From SZUA-36 sp963774415 (lineage in GTDB: Bacteria; Pseudomonadota; Gammaproteobacteria; Xanthomonadales; SZUA-36), in contig CAVZEU010000003.1 in assembly GCA_963774415.1 (NCBI GenBank), positions 620,001 through 684,000 on the forward strand: 64,000 nucleotides of DNA, read 5' to 3'. This document shows, in pieces, positions 62,640-64,000 of this stretch (position 1 is the stretch's first letter; every line of letters begins with the position of its first letter). Under the pieces are notes generated by a model, which was not told where the DNA came from, did not search any database, and was given only the letters and a program-made list of their open reading frames with translations. Position numbers and translations under genes: made by a program.

Positions 62640-64000
62640 ATGCGATCCGTCAGTTTCATTATTCCAGCGAAGATTGCCCATCGCAGTCTTAACTCTTTGA
62701 TTACCATATTGTTATTGATTACCGGCCTGGTTTCCGCAATGCCAACCTGGGCGGTCGAAATTCTCAACCCGTCGGATTGCGCCGGCACGTTCAATCCGAA
62801 CCTGAGCTGTACCTCGAATGACATCAAGATCAACGATGTCTCGCAGATGACCGTGGCCGAGGGCGGCCAGCAGCCGATCGCGACCTGCAACGAGGGCGAT
62901 ACCGGTCTGGTGGACATCAAGCTGACTACGCAGCTGAACGCCACCGGGCGTTACGACGTGCTAACCTGGTTTGGCACCCAGGGCAACGACCCGCGCGATG
63001 CGACCACCGGCAATTGTTATGTCACTTCGCTGCCGAATGATCCGGCCAGCGCGTTCATTCTCGATCTGGAAGCCGGTGCCGACGCCTGCCTCGACGTGAA
63101 CAGCTCGCCGAACCCGGTGACGCAGTACATGAAGCAGGTGCCGTACACCTGCCAGGATCTCAAGTCGCTGGATGCCAACGGCGATGTCGTCAATGTCCCC
63201 GACGGCGAGGCCGACGTTTTCGCGCTGGTCACGTGGTTCCAGAACAACACGCTGAACTGCGGCACCGGCGCCGGCCAGTCCATGGAACCCGGCGTCAACC
63301 CGAAGTGCGACGTGTCGCTGCTGCTGGGTCTGAATATCCAGATCATTACGAATCCCTCGATCCAGATCGTCAAGACGCCGGCCACCCAGTCCGTCTCCCC
63401 GGGGGGCCAAGCGGACTTTACGCTGACGGTGAACAATATCGGTGACGTCGACCTCGACACCGTCAACGTGACGGATGCCATGTGCGATTCTGCACCGGTC
63501 TATCAGTCCGGTGACACCGGCAGCGATAACGTGCTGGGCCAGGGCGAGAGTTGGGTCTATACCTGCTCCACGACGAACGTCCAGGCCGGTTTTACCAACC
63601 AGGGGGACGTGACGGCCCTGGAGACGGGCACGGCCAACCAGGTCAGCGACAGCGATACCGCAGCCGTCAGCCTGAATGCGCCAAGTATCGAGATCGTAAA
63701 GACGCCGGCCACCCAGACCGTTAACCCCGGGGGTACGGCGAGCTTTACCTTGACCGTGAATAACACGGGTAATGTGGACCTGGATACTGTCGTCGTGACG
63801 GATAACGATTGCGATTCCAGCCCGGTCTACCAGTCCGGTGATACCGGAAGTGACAATGTTTTGGGCACGGGAGAGAGTTGGGTCTATACGTGCTCGACTG
63901 CAAATGTCCAGTCAGGTTTCACAAATAACACGGGTGTAACGGCCATTCCCGTTGAAGGCGGTGATCAAGTTAGCGGTAATGACAGCGCTGACGTCACCAC
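62640..64000 (+). CDS. Secreted DUF11-like repeat protein (cut by the window end)
   Basis: At least 453 residues, open at the right edge. Signal peptide about 1-39 (helix LITILLLITGLVSA, then MPTWA). Residues about 40-237 form a Cys-rich N-terminal domain with no family I can name, containing LTWFGTQGND and ALVTWFQNNT. From residue 239 come 109-residue repeats beginning PSIQIVKTPATQ and PSIEIVKTPATQ, DUF11/CARDB-like beta-sandwich domains with Gly-rich GGTASFTLTVNNTG and a Cys pair. Likely extracellular or surface-anchored. ATG 62640 has GGGGAG six bases upstream. C-terminal anchor not visible. Confidence 0.82.
   Translation, partial: MRSVSFIIPAKIAHRSLNSLITILLLITGLVSAMPTWAVEILNPSDCAGTFNPNLSCTSNDIKINDVSQMTVAEGGQQPIATCNEGDTGLVDIKLTTQLNATGRYDVLTWFGTQGNDPRDATTGNCYVTSLPNDPASAFILDLEAGADACLDVNSSPNPVTQYMKQVPYTCQDLKSLDANGDVVNVPDGEADVFALVTWFQNNTLNCGTGAGQSMEPGVNPKCDVSLLLGLNIQIITNPSIQIVKTPATQSVSPGGQADFTLTVNNIGDVDLDTVNVTDAMCDSAPVYQSGDTGSDNVLGQGESWVYTCSTTNVQAGFTNQGDVTALETGTANQVSDSDTAAVSLNAPSIEIVKTPATQTVNPGGTASFTLTVNNTGNVDLDTVVVTDNDCDSSPVYQSGDTGSDNVLGTGESWVYTCSTANVQSGFTNNTGVTAIPVEGGDQVSGNDSADVT
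63354..63680 (+). repeat. DUF11-like repeat unit 1 (109 codons)
   Basis: Encodes residues 239-347, from PSIQIVKTPATQSVSPGG to the VSLNA before unit 2. Shares KTPATQ, LTVNN, VYQSGDTGSDNVLG and GESWVYTCS with unit 2. Two cysteines per unit (in the TDAMCDSA and VYTCS strands) could form a disulfide. Confidence 0.85.
63681..64000 (+). repeat. DUF11-like repeat unit 2 (incomplete at window edge)
   Basis: Begins at residue 348 (PSIEIVKTPATQTVNPGG). Period is exactly 109 codons; the window ends about seven bases short of a full unit. Nucleotide identity with unit 1 is high but with many synonymous changes, so the copies are not very recent. Confidence 0.85.

Noticed and set aside
62246..62944. 232-codon minus-strand frame over the leader and start of the repeat protein
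   Set aside because: Overlaps the well supported secreted protein with its signal peptide and ribosome-binding site.

Overview
The window reads as a single chromosomal stretch of a high-GC Gammaproteobacterium, probably an uncultured or little-studied aerobic lineage. Three things support this. The block lptD-surA-pdxA-rsmA-apaG-apaH has the classic gammaproteobacterial order. A birA / SPOR-protein / tRNA-Thr(UGU) neighbourhood is present. There is a TonB2-type energy-transduction cluster with two ExbB proteins, DUF3450 and TPR partners. A TPR-sulfotransferase beside a TonB-dependent receptor, a P450 and DsrEFH-DsrC recall marine or sediment groups such as Woeseiales or Steroidobacter relatives, but that placement is inference.

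Layout. 44-5216 (minus): TonB/ExbBD system with TPR and DUF3450 partners. 5217-5801: non-coding, with palindromes. 5802-9696 (minus): SLC13-type permease and a DUF255 thioredoxin-fold protein. 9882-12112 (plus): lgt-thyA-folA. 12196-20503 (minus): a long envelope and housekeeping run, msrB, metallopeptidase lipoprotein, lptD, surA, pdxA, rsmA, apaG, apaH. 20615-23266 (plus): VOC protein, DUF2007 and a membrane sulfatase-fold enzyme, with overlapping ends. 23385-28884 (minus): metY, DUF2785, an LplT-PlsC fusion and a NupC transporter. 28999-34519 (minus): MATE, prfC, M23 peptidase, sdaA. 34687-38533: small proteins and a FakA/DegV fusion. 38800-42621 (minus): EamA exporter, P450 and aldehyde dehydrogenase. 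42906-45782 (plus): plsY, birA, SPOR-like protein, tRNA-Thr.

45811-53751 is the most accessory-looking part. An AT-rich LtaS-like membrane enzyme abuts the tRNA. It is followed by a TPR-sulfotransferase, a TonB-dependent receptor and a divergent MarR regulator, with a palindrome in the shared promoter region. 53787-62165 holds a BCCT transporter, the nadA-nadC-nadB operon for quinolinate and NAD synthesis, a DsrEFH-DsrC sulfur-relay operon and a divergent cysG for siroheme. The window ends inside a secreted protein with 109-residue DUF11-like repeats, preceded by a 474-bp leader.

Connections worth noting: the ExbB/ExbD/TonB motor at the left edge could energise the TonB receptor at 50-53 kb; siroheme synthase next to DsrEFH-DsrC suggests sulfur chemistry, although no dsrAB is present here; several genes end in strong hairpins without a U-tract. 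No IS element, CRISPR array, rRNA or obvious broken gene was found. The candidates for something undescribed are the sulfotransferase/receptor/MarR group with the AT-rich LtaS-like gene, the exporter-P450-ALDH operon, and the terminal repeat protein.
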